64,000 bases of DNA from Haemophilus haemolyticus_M (GCF_003490935.1 NZ_QQGD01000001.1:248001-312000), one strand, 5' to 3'. Positions 1 to 8,998 are shown, numbered from the stretch's first letter. The notes: generated by a model not told the origin, from the sequence alone. Numbers and translations are program-made.

Positions 1-36
1 GTTGGAACTAATGTTGTTTATACAGAGGAGTTGAGA

Positions 37-1602
37 ATGTTGGACGTTGTTGACCTTTCTCGCTTGCAGTTTGCTTTAACTGCGTTGTATCACTTCATTT
101 TCGTGCCGCTGACATTAGGTTTGTCATTCGTCCTTGTGATTATGGAAACCATTTATGTGGCGACAGGCAAAGAAGTTTATAAAGATATGACAAGATTCTG
201 GGGTAAGTTATTTGGTATTAACTTCGCCCTTGGGGTGACCACAGGTATCATTATGGAATTCCAATTCGGTACTAACTGGTCTTATTATTCTCATTATGTA
301 GGTGATATTTTTGGTGCGCCATTAGCGATTGAAGCGTTACTAGCCTTTTTCTTAGAATCAACTTTTGTGGGGTTATTCTTCTTTGGTTGGGATCGTTTAA
401 CTAAAGGTAAACACTTACTTGCTACATATTGCGTAGCTTTCGGTTCGAACTTATCTGCAATGTGGATTTTAGTTGCTAATGGTTGGATGCAGTCTCCTGC
501 TGGCTCAGAATTTAATTTTGAGACAGTACGTATGGAAATGACGAGCTTCTTAGACCTTTGGCTAAATCCAGTTGCCCAAAGTAAATTCTTGCACACGTTA
601 ACAGCAGGTTATTCGACTGGTGCAATGTTTGTATTAGGTATTAGTGCATTCTATTTATTAAAAGGTCGTGATATTGGTTTTGCCAAACGTTCATTCTCTG
701 TTGCTGCAACCTTTGGTTTTATTGCGGCATCAGCGGTGTTAATTATGGGGGATGAATCAGGTTACGACATAGGTAAAGCACAACCAGTGAAATTGGCTGC
801 AATGGAAGCCGAGTTTGAAACTCATCCTGCGCCAGCGCCATTTCATCCAGTTGCAATTCCAAATACTGCAGAAATGAAAAATGATTTTGCGATTGAGATC
901 CCATATTTGGGTGGTTTAATTGCAACGCGTTCTTTAGATACTGAAATTGTTGGTTTGAAAGATATTCAAGCGAAAAATGAAGGTCGTGTTCGTAACGGTA
1001 TGGTAGCTTACGATTTATTCACGCAATTAAAAGCAGAGAAAAAATCAGCAGGCCACGTAAATCCAGAAACTAAAGCAAAATTTGATGAAGTAAAAGGTGA
1101 TTTAGGTTTTGGTTTATTATTAAAACGTTACACAGATAAAGTTGTAGATGCAACAGATGAACAAATTAAACAAGCTGCTCGCGATACTATTCCAAACGTA
1201 GGTCCTAACTTCTGGGCATTCCGTGGGATGTTAGCAGCCGGTGGTTTAATTATTTTACTGACCTTCGGCGCATTTGTTCAAAATTTACGTAACAAAGTCA
1301 CTTCTTCTCGCTTATTGCTTAAAGCATTACTTTGGTGTATCCCATTGCCAATCTTAGCAATTGAATTTGGTTGGTTCTTAGCTGAGTCTGGTCGTCAACC
1401 TTGGGCAATCTATGAAGTTTTACCTGTTGGGGTATCAGCGTCTCAGTTAAGTACTGGTGATTTATGGTTCTCTATTGGTTTAATTTGTGCGCTTTATCTT
1501 GCGTTCATTATTGTTGAGATGTATTTGATGTTTAAATATGCGCGTTTGGGTCCAAGTGCGTTAAAAACCGGCAAATACTACTTTGAACAATCATCTAAAT
1601 AA
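37..1602 (+). CDS. cydA: Cytochrome bd ubiquinol oxidase subunit I
   Basis: Heme-bearing subunit of the bd-type quinol oxidase, which oxidises ubiquinol and reduces O2 to water in the inner membrane at low oxygen. The 521-residue length matches E. coli CydA. The expected heme ligands are visible at H19 and H186, and the acidic proton-channel pair at E99 and E107 in a membrane helix. A long hydrophilic Q-loop follows at about 245-385. The ATG at 37 is preferred over an in-frame TTG two codons earlier because it lies well placed behind GAGGAG and matches the family N-terminus MLD. First gene of cydABX-ybgE; the promoter lies outside the window. Confidence 0.97.
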   Translation: MLDVVDLSRLQFALTALYHFIFVPLTLGLSFVLVIMETIYVATGKEVYKDMTRFWGKLFGINFALGVTTGIIMEFQFGTNWSYYSHYVGDIFGAPLAIEALLAFFLESTFVGLFFFGWDRLTKGKHLLATYCVAFGSNLSAMWILVANGWMQSPAGSEFNFETVRMEMTSFLDLWLNPVAQSKFLHTLTAGYSTGAMFVLGISAFYLLKGRDIGFAKRSFSVAATFGFIAASAVLIMGDESGYDIGKAQPVKLAAMEAEFETHPAPAPFHPVAIPNTAEMKNDFAIEIPYLGGLIATRSLDTEIVGLKDIQAKNEGRVRNGMVAYDLFTQLKAEKKSAGHVNPETKAKFDEVKGDLGFGLLLKRYTDKVVDATDEQIKQAARDTIPNVGPNFWAFRGMLAAGGLIILLTFGAFVQNLRNKVTSSRLLLKALLWCIPLPILAIEFGWFLAESGRQPWAIYEVLPVGVSASQLSTGDLWFSIGLICALYLAFIIVEMYLMFKYARLGPSALKTGKYYFEQSSK

Positions 1603-1616
1603 GCAGGAGATGAATT

Positions 1617-2753
1617 ATGGTTGATTATGAATTTCTACGTTTTATTTGGTGGGTGTTAGTTATTGTATTGTTGATCGGTTTTTCTGTTACCGACGGATTC
1701 GATATGGGCGTGACCGCACTTTTACCTGTAACAGGCAAAAAAGAAGTGGAACGCCGTATTATGATCAACTCTATTGCCCCACATTGGGATGGTAACCAAG
1801 TTTGGTTGTTAACTGCGGGCGGCGCAGTATTTGCGGCATGGCCAATTGTATATGCAGTTTCATTCTCAGGTTTCTACATCGCTTTAGTATTGGTTTTAGC
1901 TGCATTATTCTTACGCCCATTGGGTTTTGAATATCGTGCAAAAATTGATAACCCGACTTGGCGTTCTGTTTGGGATTGGGGACTATTCGCAGGTGGTTTT
2001 GTACCATCATTAGTATTTGGTGTGGCTTTTGGTAATTTATTACAAGGCGTTCCATTCCATTTCAACGAATTGACTCAAGTAACTTATACCGGTTCATTCT
2101 TTGAATTATTAAATCCATTTGCATTATTGTGTGGTGTTATTAGCTTATCAATGCTTGTGACTCACGGTGCGAACTGGTTACAAATGAAAACAACCGAAGA
2201 ATTGCGTGATCGCGCTCGTTCAGTAAGCCAAATCGGTGCTATTGTGACTTTAATTGCATTCGTATTAGCTGGAGCATGGTTATACTTTAAAGAGGGTTAT
2301 GTAGTAACGAGTGTAGTGGATCATTACGCGCCATCTTCTCCAATGAATAAAGAAGTTACTGTTGAAACTGGTGCGTGGTTTAGAAATTTCAATGAAATGC
2401 CAATTCTTTGGATTTTCCCTGCATTAGCCGTAGTTGCTGCGCTATTAAATGCGGCATTTTCTAAAGCCAATCGTTGTGGTTTTGCATTCTTTTTCTCTGC
2501 ATTAACAATGGCTGGTGTAATTATTACTGCTGCAGTATCTATGTTCCCATTTGTGATGCCTTCAAGCTCACATCCTGAACAAAGTTTGTTAATGTGGGAT
2601 GCAACTTCAAGTGAATTAACATTAACGTTAATGTTGATTTTTGCGCTTATCTTTGTGGCTATTTCTTTGGTTTATACCATTTGGTCTTATTCGAAGATGT
2701 TTGGTCGCTTAGATGCGAATTTCATTGATGAAAATAAACACTCATTATACTAA
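1617..2753 (+). CDS. cydB: Cytochrome bd ubiquinol oxidase subunit II
   Basis: Partner of CydA in the bd oxidase. The 378-residue protein is almost wholly membrane helices and carries the family motif TDGFDMG at about 25-31 and a W-D-G-N-Q stretch near residue 60. It starts 14 bp after cydA behind an AGGAG site, so the two are translationally linked. An uptake-sequence core in reverse orientation lies inside the gene at 1713-1721. Confidence 0.97.
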   Translation: MVDYEFLRFIWWVLVIVLLIGFSVTDGFDMGVTALLPVTGKKEVERRIMINSIAPHWDGNQVWLLTAGGAVFAAWPIVYAVSFSGFYIALVLVLAALFLRPLGFEYRAKIDNPTWRSVWDWGLFAGGFVPSLVFGVAFGNLLQGVPFHFNELTQVTYTGSFFELLNPFALLCGVISLSMLVTHGANWLQMKTTEELRDRARSVSQIGAIVTLIAFVLAGAWLYFKEGYVVTSVVDHYAPSSPMNKEVTVETGAWFRNFNEMPILWIFPALAVVAALLNAAFSKANRCGFAFFFSALTMAGVIITAAVSMFPFVMPSSSHPEQSLLMWDATSSELTLTLMLIFALIFVAISLVYTIWSYSKMFGRLDANFIDENKHSLY

Positions 2754-2763
2754 GGAGATTAAT

Positions 2764-2862
2764 ATGTTATATGTAATTTGGGTAGTGGGTGTGTTATTAG
2801 CTATATTTGCCAGTGCAAAATTAACCATTGGCAAAGAAAAAGCAGGAAAATTTGACGAGTAA
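2764..2862 (+). CDS. cydX: Cytochrome bd oxidase small subunit CydX
   Basis: A 32-residue single-helix protein beginning MLYVIWVVGVLLA and ending KAGKFDE. CydX (YbgT) stabilises the heme environment of cytochrome bd in E. coli and always follows cydB. The gene starts 10 bp after cydB with AAGGAG upstream, and its stop is 1 bp before the ATG of ybgE. It is short enough to be missed by standard ORF length cut-offs. The conserved N-terminal Tyr and Trp of the family are present. Confidence 0.93.
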   Translation: MLYVIWVVGVLLAIFASAKLTIGKEKAGKFDE

Positions 2863-2863
2863 T

Positions 2864-3157
2864 ATGATTCGTTCACTCTATCAATTAATTAATAAGGGTT
2901 CGTTTCGAACCCTTTCATTTATTTTAGCGCTAGGACTAACAGCTGTATTTTTCTTTAATATTGATAATTTTTCAACGTTGTTACGAAATGATTCTCCTTG
3001 GTGGATTTTGATGATCTTTTGGGGATTGATTACGGTTTGGATTCATGGAATCGGATTTGAAATTAAAAGCGTAATTTGGAAACTAATTTTCTTACCTTAT
3101 ATCGCTTATATCATTATATTGATTAGTGCTGTAGAGCATTTTTATTTACGAGGATGA
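2864..3157 (+). CDS. ybgE: Cyd operon protein YbgE
   Basis: A 97-residue membrane protein with about three hydrophobic segments, in the position of E. coli ybgE, directly after cydX. Its role is not established; it is associated with the bd oxidase only by gene order. The start at the ATG 1 bp after the cydX stop fits translational coupling. An upstream in-frame start at 2828 would overlap cydX and is rejected. The motif GIGFEIKS and a Trp-rich stretch near the middle fit the family. Confidence 0.85.
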   Translation: MIRSLYQLINKGSFRTLSFILALGLTAVFFFNIDNFSTLLRNDSPWWILMIFWGLITVWIHGIGFEIKSVIWKLIFLPYIAYIIILISAVEHFYLRG

Positions 3158-3234
3158 TTTTTTTCTTCGGCATATTGCTTATCTAAAAAACAGGTTCTAA
3201 AATACCCGACCTATTGCGGTGGCAAAGCTTAATA

Positions 3235-3645
3235 ATGTCAGAAAAAACCTTCTATCTTCCCGTTCGAGTATATTATGAAGATACTGATGCTGGTGGCGTT
3301 GTGTATCATGCTCGTTATTTGCATTTTTTTGAGCGGGCTAGAACAGAATATTTACGAGCGTTAAATTTTACGCAGCAAACTTTATTACAAGAACAACAAC
3401 TCGCGTTTGTTGTCAAATCGCTCGCTATTGATTATTGCGTTGCGGCAAAATTGGATGATTTACTCACGGTAGAAACAGATGTCATAGAGATAAAAGGTGC
3501 AACAATCCTTTTTGAGCAACGACTTATGCGTGATACGGTGATGTTATCAAAGGCTACAGTCAAGGTAGCCAGTGTTCATCTTGGCAATATGAAACCTGTG
3601 GCTCTTCCTAAAGAAGTAAAAGCTGCGTTTTACAACCTAAAATAA
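3235..3645 (+). CDS. ybgC: Tol-Pal system acyl-CoA thioesterase YbgC
   Basis: Cytoplasmic hot-dog-fold thioesterase of the 4-hydroxybenzoyl-CoA thioesterase family, acting on short-chain acyl-CoA and linked to phospholipid metabolism at the Tol-Pal machinery. The family motif YYEDTDAGGVVYHARYL near the N-terminus contains the catalytic Asp. The ATG at 3235 gives the expected 136 residues starting MSEKTF; the TTG at 3214 adds seven residues not seen in the family. First gene of ybgC-tolQRAB-pal. Confidence 0.93.
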   Translation: MSEKTFYLPVRVYYEDTDAGGVVYHARYLHFFERARTEYLRALNFTQQTLLQEQQLAFVVKSLAIDYCVAAKLDDLLTVETDVIEIKGATILFEQRLMRDTVMLSKATVKVASVHLGNMKPVALPKEVKAAFYNLK

Positions 3646-3662
3646 ACTTTTCGGAGTATGCA

Positions 3663-4349
3663 ATGACTGCAGAATTGAATTTTTTAGATCTTTTTCTAAA
3701 AGCAAGTATTGTTGTTCAACTTGTAATTGTGATTTTGATTTCATTCTCAATTATTTCTTGGGCAATTATTATTCAACGTAGCCGAGTTTTAACGGCTGCT
3801 TTAAAAGAAGCGAATACTTTTGAAGACCGTTTCTGGTCTGGTGAAGATTTGAATAAGCTATATGAAGGATTATCAAATCGTCGTGATATTTTAACGGGTA
3901 GTGAGCAAATTTTCTTTGTTGGTTTCAAAGAGTTTTCTCGCTTGAAACAAGTGAATCCTGATGCGCCAGAGGCGATTATTAAAGGAACCACTCGAGCAAT
4001 GAATCTTACAATGAATCGTGAAGTTGAAAGTCTTGAAAGTCGCGTTCCGTTTTTGGCTACAGTAGCTTCTGTTAGTCCTTATATTGGTTTATTCGGAACC
4101 GTTTGGGGTATCATGCACGCTTTTATGGCATTAAGTGGTGCTAAACAAGCAACTTTACAAATGGTTGCTCCTGGTATTGCTGAGGCTTTGATTGCTACTG
4201 CAATCGGTTTGTTTGCTGCGATTCCGGCTGTAATGGCTTATAACCGTTTAAGTTTACGCGTGAATGCTATCGAACAGAATTACGGTAACTTTATTGATGA
4301 ATTTACGACGATTTTACATCGCCAAGCTTTCGGCAAAGCACCGCACTAA
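3663..4349 (+). CDS. tolQ: Tol-Pal inner-membrane motor protein TolQ
   Basis: Proton-channel subunit of the Tol motor (MotA/TolQ/ExbB family). With TolR it uses the proton gradient to drive TolA during outer-membrane constriction at division. The 228 residues show the expected three membrane helices, at roughly 17-38, 130-152 and 165-190, with the conserved TVWGIMHAF and ALIATAIGLFAAIPAV segments in the last two. It starts 17 bp after ybgC. Confidence 0.96.
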   Translation: MTAELNFLDLFLKASIVVQLVIVILISFSIISWAIIIQRSRVLTAALKEANTFEDRFWSGEDLNKLYEGLSNRRDILTGSEQIFFVGFKEFSRLKQVNPDAPEAIIKGTTRAMNLTMNREVESLESRVPFLATVASVSPYIGLFGTVWGIMHAFMALSGAKQATLQMVAPGIAEALIATAIGLFAAIPAVMAYNRLSLRVNAIEQNYGNFIDEFTTILHRQAFGKAPH

Positions 4350-4364
4350 AATATAGAAAAAATA

Positions 4365-4391
4365 CACCGCACTCTTTCGTTAAGTGCGGTG
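4365..4391 (+). repeat. Inverted uptake-core hairpin between tolQ and tolR
   Basis: A perfect 9-bp stem, CACCGCACT / AGTGCGGTG with a 9-nt loop. One arm contains an exact uptake core (4382-4390). It has no U-run on the tolQ-tolR strand, so it is more likely an mRNA stability or processing hairpin than a full terminator. Confidence 0.7.
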
Positions 4392-4413
4392 AAAAATAAG
4401 AGAGATTTGAATT

Positions 4414-4833
4414 ATGGCTCGTCGTCAGCGTAAAGATATTAAATCTGAAATTAATATTGTACCGTTTTTGGATGTATTATTAGTGCTTGTGTTGATCTTT
4501 ATGGCAACAGCACCAATTATTAGCCAAAGCGTACAAGTGGAATTGCCGGATTCAGTGCAAAGTCAAAATGTATCTAATGAAGATAAAGTGCCGGTAATTC
4601 TTGAAGTTTCAGGGATTGGACAATATGCGATTTCTATTGGCGGAGAACGTCAAGAAGGGTTAACGGAAGAAATGGTGACACAGTTATCTCGACAAGAATT
4701 TGATAAAGATAATAACACACTATTTTTAGTGGGTGGAGCTAAGGAAGTTCCCTATGAAGAAGTGATTAAAGCACTTAATCTGCTCCACCTCGCTGGAATT
4801 AAATCTGTTGGTTTAATGACAAACCCAATTTAA
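4414..4833 (+). CDS. tolR: Tol-Pal protein TolR
   Basis: ExbD/TolR-family stator partner of TolQ. It has one membrane helix at about 15-35 with the conserved Asp in the motif PFLDVLLVLVLIFM (D20), the proton-carrying residue of the family, followed by a periplasmic domain. 139 residues, the usual length. It follows tolQ after a 64-bp gap that contains the hairpin at 4365-4391. Confidence 0.96.
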   Translation: MARRQRKDIKSEINIVPFLDVLLVLVLIFMATAPIISQSVQVELPDSVQSQNVSNEDKVPVILEVSGIGQYAISIGGERQEGLTEEMVTQLSRQEFDKDNNTLFLVGGAKEVPYEEVIKALNLLHLAGIKSVGLMTNPI

Positions 4834-4847
4834 CTAAGTAGGTAACC

Positions 4848-6023
4848 GTGCAAAATAATCGACAAAAAAAAGGCGCAAATGCATTTGTTATTTCTATAGT
4901 GATGCACCTTGTTTTGTTTGGATTGTTGATTGTCAGCTCTTTCTACCATACAGTTGAAATTATGGGTGGTGGAGAAGGTGATGGTGATGCTATGGGGGCA
5001 GTAATGGTCGATACTGGCTCTGCAGCGCAAGAATGGGGTAGAATTCAACAACAGAAAAAAGGGCAAGCGGATAAACAGAAACGTCCAGAACCCGTTGTTG
5101 AAGAAAAACCGCCACAACCTAATCAAGAAGAGATTAAGCGTCAACAGGAAGTTCAACGACAAGAAGAGTTAAAACGTCAGCAAGAACAGCAACGTCAGCA
5201 AGAACAGCAACGTCAGCAAGAAATAAAAAAACAACAAGAGCAAGCTCGTCAAGAAGCGTTGGAAAAACAGAAGCAAGCTGAAGAGGCTAAGGCTAAACAA
5301 GCTGCTGAAGCTGCAAAATTAAAAGCAGATGCAGAGGCTAAACGTTTAGCTGCAGCTGCAAAACAAGCTGAAGAAGAGGCGAAAGCTAAAGCGGCAGAAC
5401 TTGCAGCACAAAAAGCAAAACAAGAAGCAGAAGCCAAGGCAAAAGCTGAAGCCGCTGCTAAAGCAAAAGCTGAGGCTAAAGCGAAAGCAGAAGCTGATGC
5501 AAAAGCTAAAGCCGCTGCTGATGCTAAAGCAAAAGCTGATGCAGAGGCTAAAGCTGCGGCAGAGGCGAAAGCTAAGGCTGCTGCAGATGCTAAAGCTAAA
5601 GCGGATGCAGCAAAACGAAAAGCGGACCAAGCCAGTTTAGATGATTTCTTAAATGGCGGAGATATTGGTGGCGGTAGTGCATCTAAAGGCGGAAATGCGA
5701 ATAAAGGTGGAACTCAAGGTAGCGGTGCTGCGCTTGGTTCTGGCGATGGTGGCAAAGTAGGAGATCAATACGCTGGAGTGATTAAGAAAGAGATTCAACG
5801 TCGTTTCTTAAAAGATCCAAGTTTTGCAGGAAAAGTTTGTCGTATTAAAATTCAATTAAGTCGAGATGGAACAATCTTGGGATATCAAAAAATTTCAGGC
5901 CCTGATGATATTTGTACAGCAGCATTAAGTGCGGTTGCTAGAACGAAAAAAGTTCCAGCTGCGCCATCAGATGAAATTTATGAAAAATATAAATCGCCAA
6001 TTATTGACTTTGATATTCGATAA
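4848..6023 (+). CDS. tolA: Tol-Pal protein TolA
   Basis: Inner-membrane protein that spans the periplasm to Pal and TolB. Starts at a GTG 14 bp after tolR, behind AGGT; there is no suitable ATG nearby. Domain I is a short N-terminal tail and a helix at about 13-34. Domain II is a long Gln/Arg- then Ala/Lys/Glu-rich helix to about residue 260, rich in short repeats (for instance an 18-bp unit repeated near 5173-5221). A Gly-rich hinge follows, then domain III with two Cys that fit the family disulfide. 391 residues. The low-complexity domain creates several spurious ORFs in other frames. Confidence 0.95.
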   Translation: MQNNRQKKGANAFVISIVMHLVLFGLLIVSSFYHTVEIMGGGEGDGDAMGAVMVDTGSAAQEWGRIQQQKKGQADKQKRPEPVVEEKPPQPNQEEIKRQQEVQRQEELKRQQEQQRQQEQQRQQEIKKQQEQARQEALEKQKQAEEAKAKQAAEAAKLKADAEAKRLAAAAKQAEEEAKAKAAELAAQKAKQEAEAKAKAEAAAKAKAEAKAKAEADAKAKAAADAKAKADAEAKAAAEAKAKAAADAKAKADAAKRKADQASLDDFLNGGDIGGGSASKGGNANKGGTQGSGAALGSGDGGKVGDQYAGVIKKEIQRRFLKDPSFAGKVCRIKIQLSRDGTILGYQKISGPDDICTAALSAVARTKKVPAAPSDEIYEKYKSPIIDFDIR

Positions 6024-6064
6024 TTCTTTAGAAAAATTTATTGTTAAATTTTAAAGGTAACAAA

Positions 6065-7348
6065 ATGAAATTATTAAAACGTTTAGTGAGCGTATTAGCG
6101 ATTGTACTTGCTGTTGCAAGCAATGCATTCGCAGATGATGAAGTTCGCATTGTAATTGATGAAGGGGTTGATGGTGCACGTCCTATAGCTGTTGTGCCGT
6201 TTGCCGGATCTGCACCGGAAGATATTAGCAAAATTGTTGCTGATGATTTACGTAACAGTGGTAAATTTAATCCTATTGCGGTGTCTCAGATGCCTCAACG
6301 TCCAACTTCAGCAGCTGAAGTAAATCCTGAAGCTTGGTCTAATATTGGCATTGACGCAATTGTGGTCGGACAAGTTGTTCCATCTGGTAATGGTTATAGT
6401 ATTACTTATCAATTAATTGATACCGTTGGTGCATCAGGTACGCCAGGGGCGGTATTAATGCAAAATAGCTATACAGTGACAAATAAATGGTTACGCTATG
6501 GTGCTCATACTGTTAGTGATGAGGTTTTTGAAAAGTTAACTGCGATTCGTGGTGCGTTTAGAACTCGTATCGCTTATGTCGTGCAAAAAAATGGTGGTTC
6601 ACAGCCCTATGAAGTGCGTGTTGCAGACTACGATGGCTATAATCAATTTATCGTAAATCGTAGCTCTCAACCAATTATGTCACCAGCTTGGTCTCCTGAT
6701 GGTCAACGTTTAGCATATGTATCCTTTGAAAATAAAAAATCACAACTTGTTGTACAAGATTTAAATTCTGGTGCTCGTAAAGTGGTGGCTTCTTTCCCTG
6801 GACATAATGGTGCTCCTGCATTCTCTCCGGATGGTTCACGTTTAGCCTTTGCCTCTTCACAGGATGGATCATTAAATATTTATGTGATGAGCTCATACGG
6901 CGGAGCTCCAACTCAATTAACTCGTGGTGCAGGTAATAATACAGAACCATCTTGGTCTCCAGACGGTAGCTCAATTTTATTTACATCCGATAGAAGTGGT
7001 TCACCACAAGTTTATCGTATGAGTGCAAACGGTGGTGGTGCAACACCGGTTGGTGGTCGCGGTAGTGCACAAATTAGCGCTGATGGCAAAACCCTTGTGA
7101 TGATTAATGGAAACAATAATGTTGTTAAACAAGATCTTACATCTGGTGCATCAGAAGTACTTAGTACGTCTTTCTTAGGCGAAAGTCCAAGTCTTTCACC
7201 AAATGGAATTATGATTATTTATAGTTCTACACAAGGCTTAGGAAAGGTGCTACAATTAGTTTCTGCAGATGGTCGCTTCAAAGCGAGCCTTCCAGGAAGT
7301 AATGGCCAAGTGAAATTTCCTGCTTGGTCGCCATACTTAACTAAATAA
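6065..7348 (+). CDS. tolB: Tol-Pal periplasmic protein TolB
   Basis: Periplasmic six-bladed beta-propeller that binds Pal and the TolA C-terminus. It has a signal peptide to about residue 22 (cleavage after SNAFA). An N-terminal alpha/beta domain precedes WD-like propeller repeats of the type SPAWSPDG, APAFSPDG and EPSWSPDG at roughly 200-400. The ATG at 6065 gives 427 residues; the TTG at 6041 would put eight extra residues ahead of the signal peptide. Confidence 0.96.
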   Translation: MKLLKRLVSVLAIVLAVASNAFADDEVRIVIDEGVDGARPIAVVPFAGSAPEDISKIVADDLRNSGKFNPIAVSQMPQRPTSAAEVNPEAWSNIGIDAIVVGQVVPSGNGYSITYQLIDTVGASGTPGAVLMQNSYTVTNKWLRYGAHTVSDEVFEKLTAIRGAFRTRIAYVVQKNGGSQPYEVRVADYDGYNQFIVNRSSQPIMSPAWSPDGQRLAYVSFENKKSQLVVQDLNSGARKVVASFPGHNGAPAFSPDGSRLAFASSQDGSLNIYVMSSYGGAPTQLTRGAGNNTEPSWSPDGSSILFTSDRSGSPQVYRMSANGGGATPVGGRGSAQISADGKTLVMINGNNNVVKQDLTSGASEVLSTSFLGESPSLSPNGIMIIYSSTQGLGKVLQLVSADGRFKASLPGSNGQVKFPAWSPYLTK

Positions 7349-7373
7349 AGAAAACTCATTGAGGAGAAATCTA

Positions 7374-7835
7374 ATGAACAAATTTGTTAAATCATTATTA
7401 GTTGCAGGTTCTGTAGCTGCATTAGCTGCTTGTAGTTCATCTAACAACGATGCTGCTGGCAATGGCGCAGGCCAAACTTTTGGCGGTTACTCTGTTTCTG
7501 ATCTTCAACAACGTTACAACACCGTATATTTCGGTTTTGACAAATACAACATCGAAGGTGAATACGTTCAAATCTTAGATGCACATGCAGCATATTTAAA
7601 TGCAACTCCAGCTGCTAAAGTATTAGTAGAAGGTAATACTGACGAACGCGGTACACCAGAATACAACATCGCGTTAGGTCAACGTCGTGCAGATGCAGTT
7701 AAAGGTTATTTAGCTGGTAAAGGTGTTGATGCTGGTAAATTAGGCACAGTATCTTACGGTGAAGAAAAACCTGCAGTATTAGGTCACGATGAAGCTGCAT
7801 ATTCTAAAAACCGTCGTGCAGTGTTAGCATACTAA
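7374..7835 (+). CDS. pal: Peptidoglycan-associated lipoprotein Pal (outer membrane protein P6)
   Basis: Outer-membrane lipoprotein that anchors the envelope to peptidoglycan and interacts with TolA/TolB; in H. influenzae it is the conserved surface antigen P6. The signal peptide ends in the lipobox LAAC with the lipidated Cys at residue 20. An OmpA-like peptidoglycan-binding domain follows, with TDERGTPEYN and QRRADAV. The ATG at 7374, after GAGGAG, gives 153 residues, the P6 precursor size. Last gene of the tol operon, followed by a terminator. Confidence 0.98.
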   Translation: MNKFVKSLLVAGSVAALAACSSSNNDAAGNGAGQTFGGYSVSDLQQRYNTVYFGFDKYNIEGEYVQILDAHAAYLNATPAAKVLVEGNTDERGTPEYNIALGQRRADAVKGYLAGKGVDAGKLGTVSYGEEKPAVLGHDEAAYSKNRRAVLAY

Positions 7836-7858
7836 TTCTTAGTATTTCTAATACTTGA

Positions 7859-7895
7859 AAAACAGGATCCATTTTATTGGATCCTGTTTTGTTTT
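7859..7895 (+). terminator. Rho-independent terminator after pal
   Basis: The stem AACAGGATCC / GGATCCTGTT with an 8-nt loop, then a T-rich run, closes the ybgC-tol-pal transcript. Confidence 0.9.
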
Positions 7896-7987
7896 CATCG
7901 TTTGTAATTTAATCAATTAGTTTGAAAGAATGAATTTATTCTTTTGATTCTAAAATAAATGCGCTATCATTAATTCATCAACACAGT

Positions 7988-8063
7988 GGGTCGTTAGCTC
8001 AGTCGGTAGAGCAGCGGACTTTTAATCCGTTGGTCGAAGGTTCGAATCCTTCACGACCCACCA
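7988..8063 (+). tRNA. tRNA-Lys (anticodon TTT)
   Basis: A 76-nt cloverleaf with acceptor GGGTCGT pairing ACGACCC, D-arm AGCTC, anticodon loop CTTTTAA and T-arm GGTTCGAATCC. CCA is encoded. An identical copy lies on the other strand at 43431-43506. Confidence 0.98.
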
Positions 8064-8086
8064 CTCTCTGATTTAGTTGTCCAGTT

Positions 8087-8162
8087 GGGTTGTTAGCTCA
8101 GTTGGTAGAGCAGCGGACTCTTAATCCGTCGGTCGAGAGTTCGAACCTCTCACAACCCACCA
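8087..8162 (+). tRNA. tRNA-Lys (anticodon CTT)
   Basis: A 76-nt cloverleaf, 23 bp after the TTT gene and close to it in sequence, but with anticodon loop CTCTTAA and compensating acceptor (GGGTTGT / ACAACCC) and T-stem changes. The anticodon is therefore CTT, a dedicated AAG reader. CCA is encoded. Confidence 0.96.
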
Positions 8163-8278
8163 TTCTTATTTTTATTATTCATCTCTAATATTTTAAATTT
8201 CTTTAATTTGCTTAAATTCTTGACTATTTTTAGCGGTTATTGTGGTAGAATATCCTTAAATTTTAGTCGGGCATCATT

Positions 8279-8998
8279 ATGTTGGAAAATATTCGTATTG
8301 TTTTAATTGAGACTTCGCATAGCGGTAATATTGGTTCTGCTGCTAGAGCAATGAAAACAATGGGATTGACCCAGCTTTGTCTTGTTTCACCAAAATCCGT
8401 TGATGAACAATCTTATGCTCTTTCAGCTGGCGCAGAAGATATTGTAAAAAATGCAAGAGTTGTCGATAGTTTTGATGAAGCTGTCAATGATTGCTCTTTG
8501 GTGATTGGAACAAGTGCTCGTTTACGTCATTTGCAAAGTACATTGATCGAGCCTCGAGAATGCGCGGAGAAAGTTGTAGCGCATGAAGGCAAGATAGCTA
8601 TTGTGTTTGGTCGTGAACGTATTGGATTAACGAATGAAGAGTTGTTGAAATGTCATTACCATTTGAATATCCCAGCTAATCCTGATTATTCTTCTTTAAA
8701 TTTGGCAATGGCTGTGCAGTTGGTGAGTTACGAATTGCGTATGGCGTTTTTAGCACAAGATAAGAAGGAAAATTCACTTTCTTTAATAGAACAAAACTAT
8801 CCAACAGCAGAACAACTCACTTATTTTTTTGAGCACACAGAGCGTGTATATCAAGCACTAGGATTTATTCAAAATCAAGGTGTTATGCATAAATTGAAGC
8901 GCTTATATTACCGCGCTCAACTTGAAAAAAATGAATTAAATATTTTAAATGGCATGCTAAGTGCGGTCGAAAAATGGATTGATCTTGATTTAGATTAA
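8279..8998 (+). CDS. trmJ: tRNA (cytidine/uridine-2'-O-)-methyltransferase TrmJ
   Basis: SPOUT-class methyltransferase that 2'-O-methylates position 32 of the tRNA anticodon loop using SAM. 239 residues starting MLENIRIVLIETSHSGNIGS. The knotted SAM site is seen as VFGRERIGLTNEEL and IPANPDYSSLNLAMAVQLVSYE. It precedes iscR as in E. coli. Its last codons overlap the IscR operator, and an uptake core lies near its end (8959-8967). Confidence 0.94.
   Translation: MLENIRIVLIETSHSGNIGSAARAMKTMGLTQLCLVSPKSVDEQSYALSAGAEDIVKNARVVDSFDEAVNDCSLVIGTSARLRHLQSTLIEPRECAEKVVAHEGKIAIVFGRERIGLTNEELLKCHYHLNIPANPDYSSLNLAMAVQLVSYELRMAFLAQDKKENSLSLIEQNYPTAEQLTYFFEHTERVYQALGFIQNQGVMHKLKRLYYRAQLEKNELNILNGMLSAVEKWIDLDLD

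Noticed and set aside
5249..5640. Long open frames on both strands within tolA (Ser/Phe/Cys-rich and Arg/Lys/Gln-rich translations)
   Set aside because: They are other-frame readings of the Ala/Lys/Glu repeat region of tolA, with low-complexity composition and no ribosome sites.
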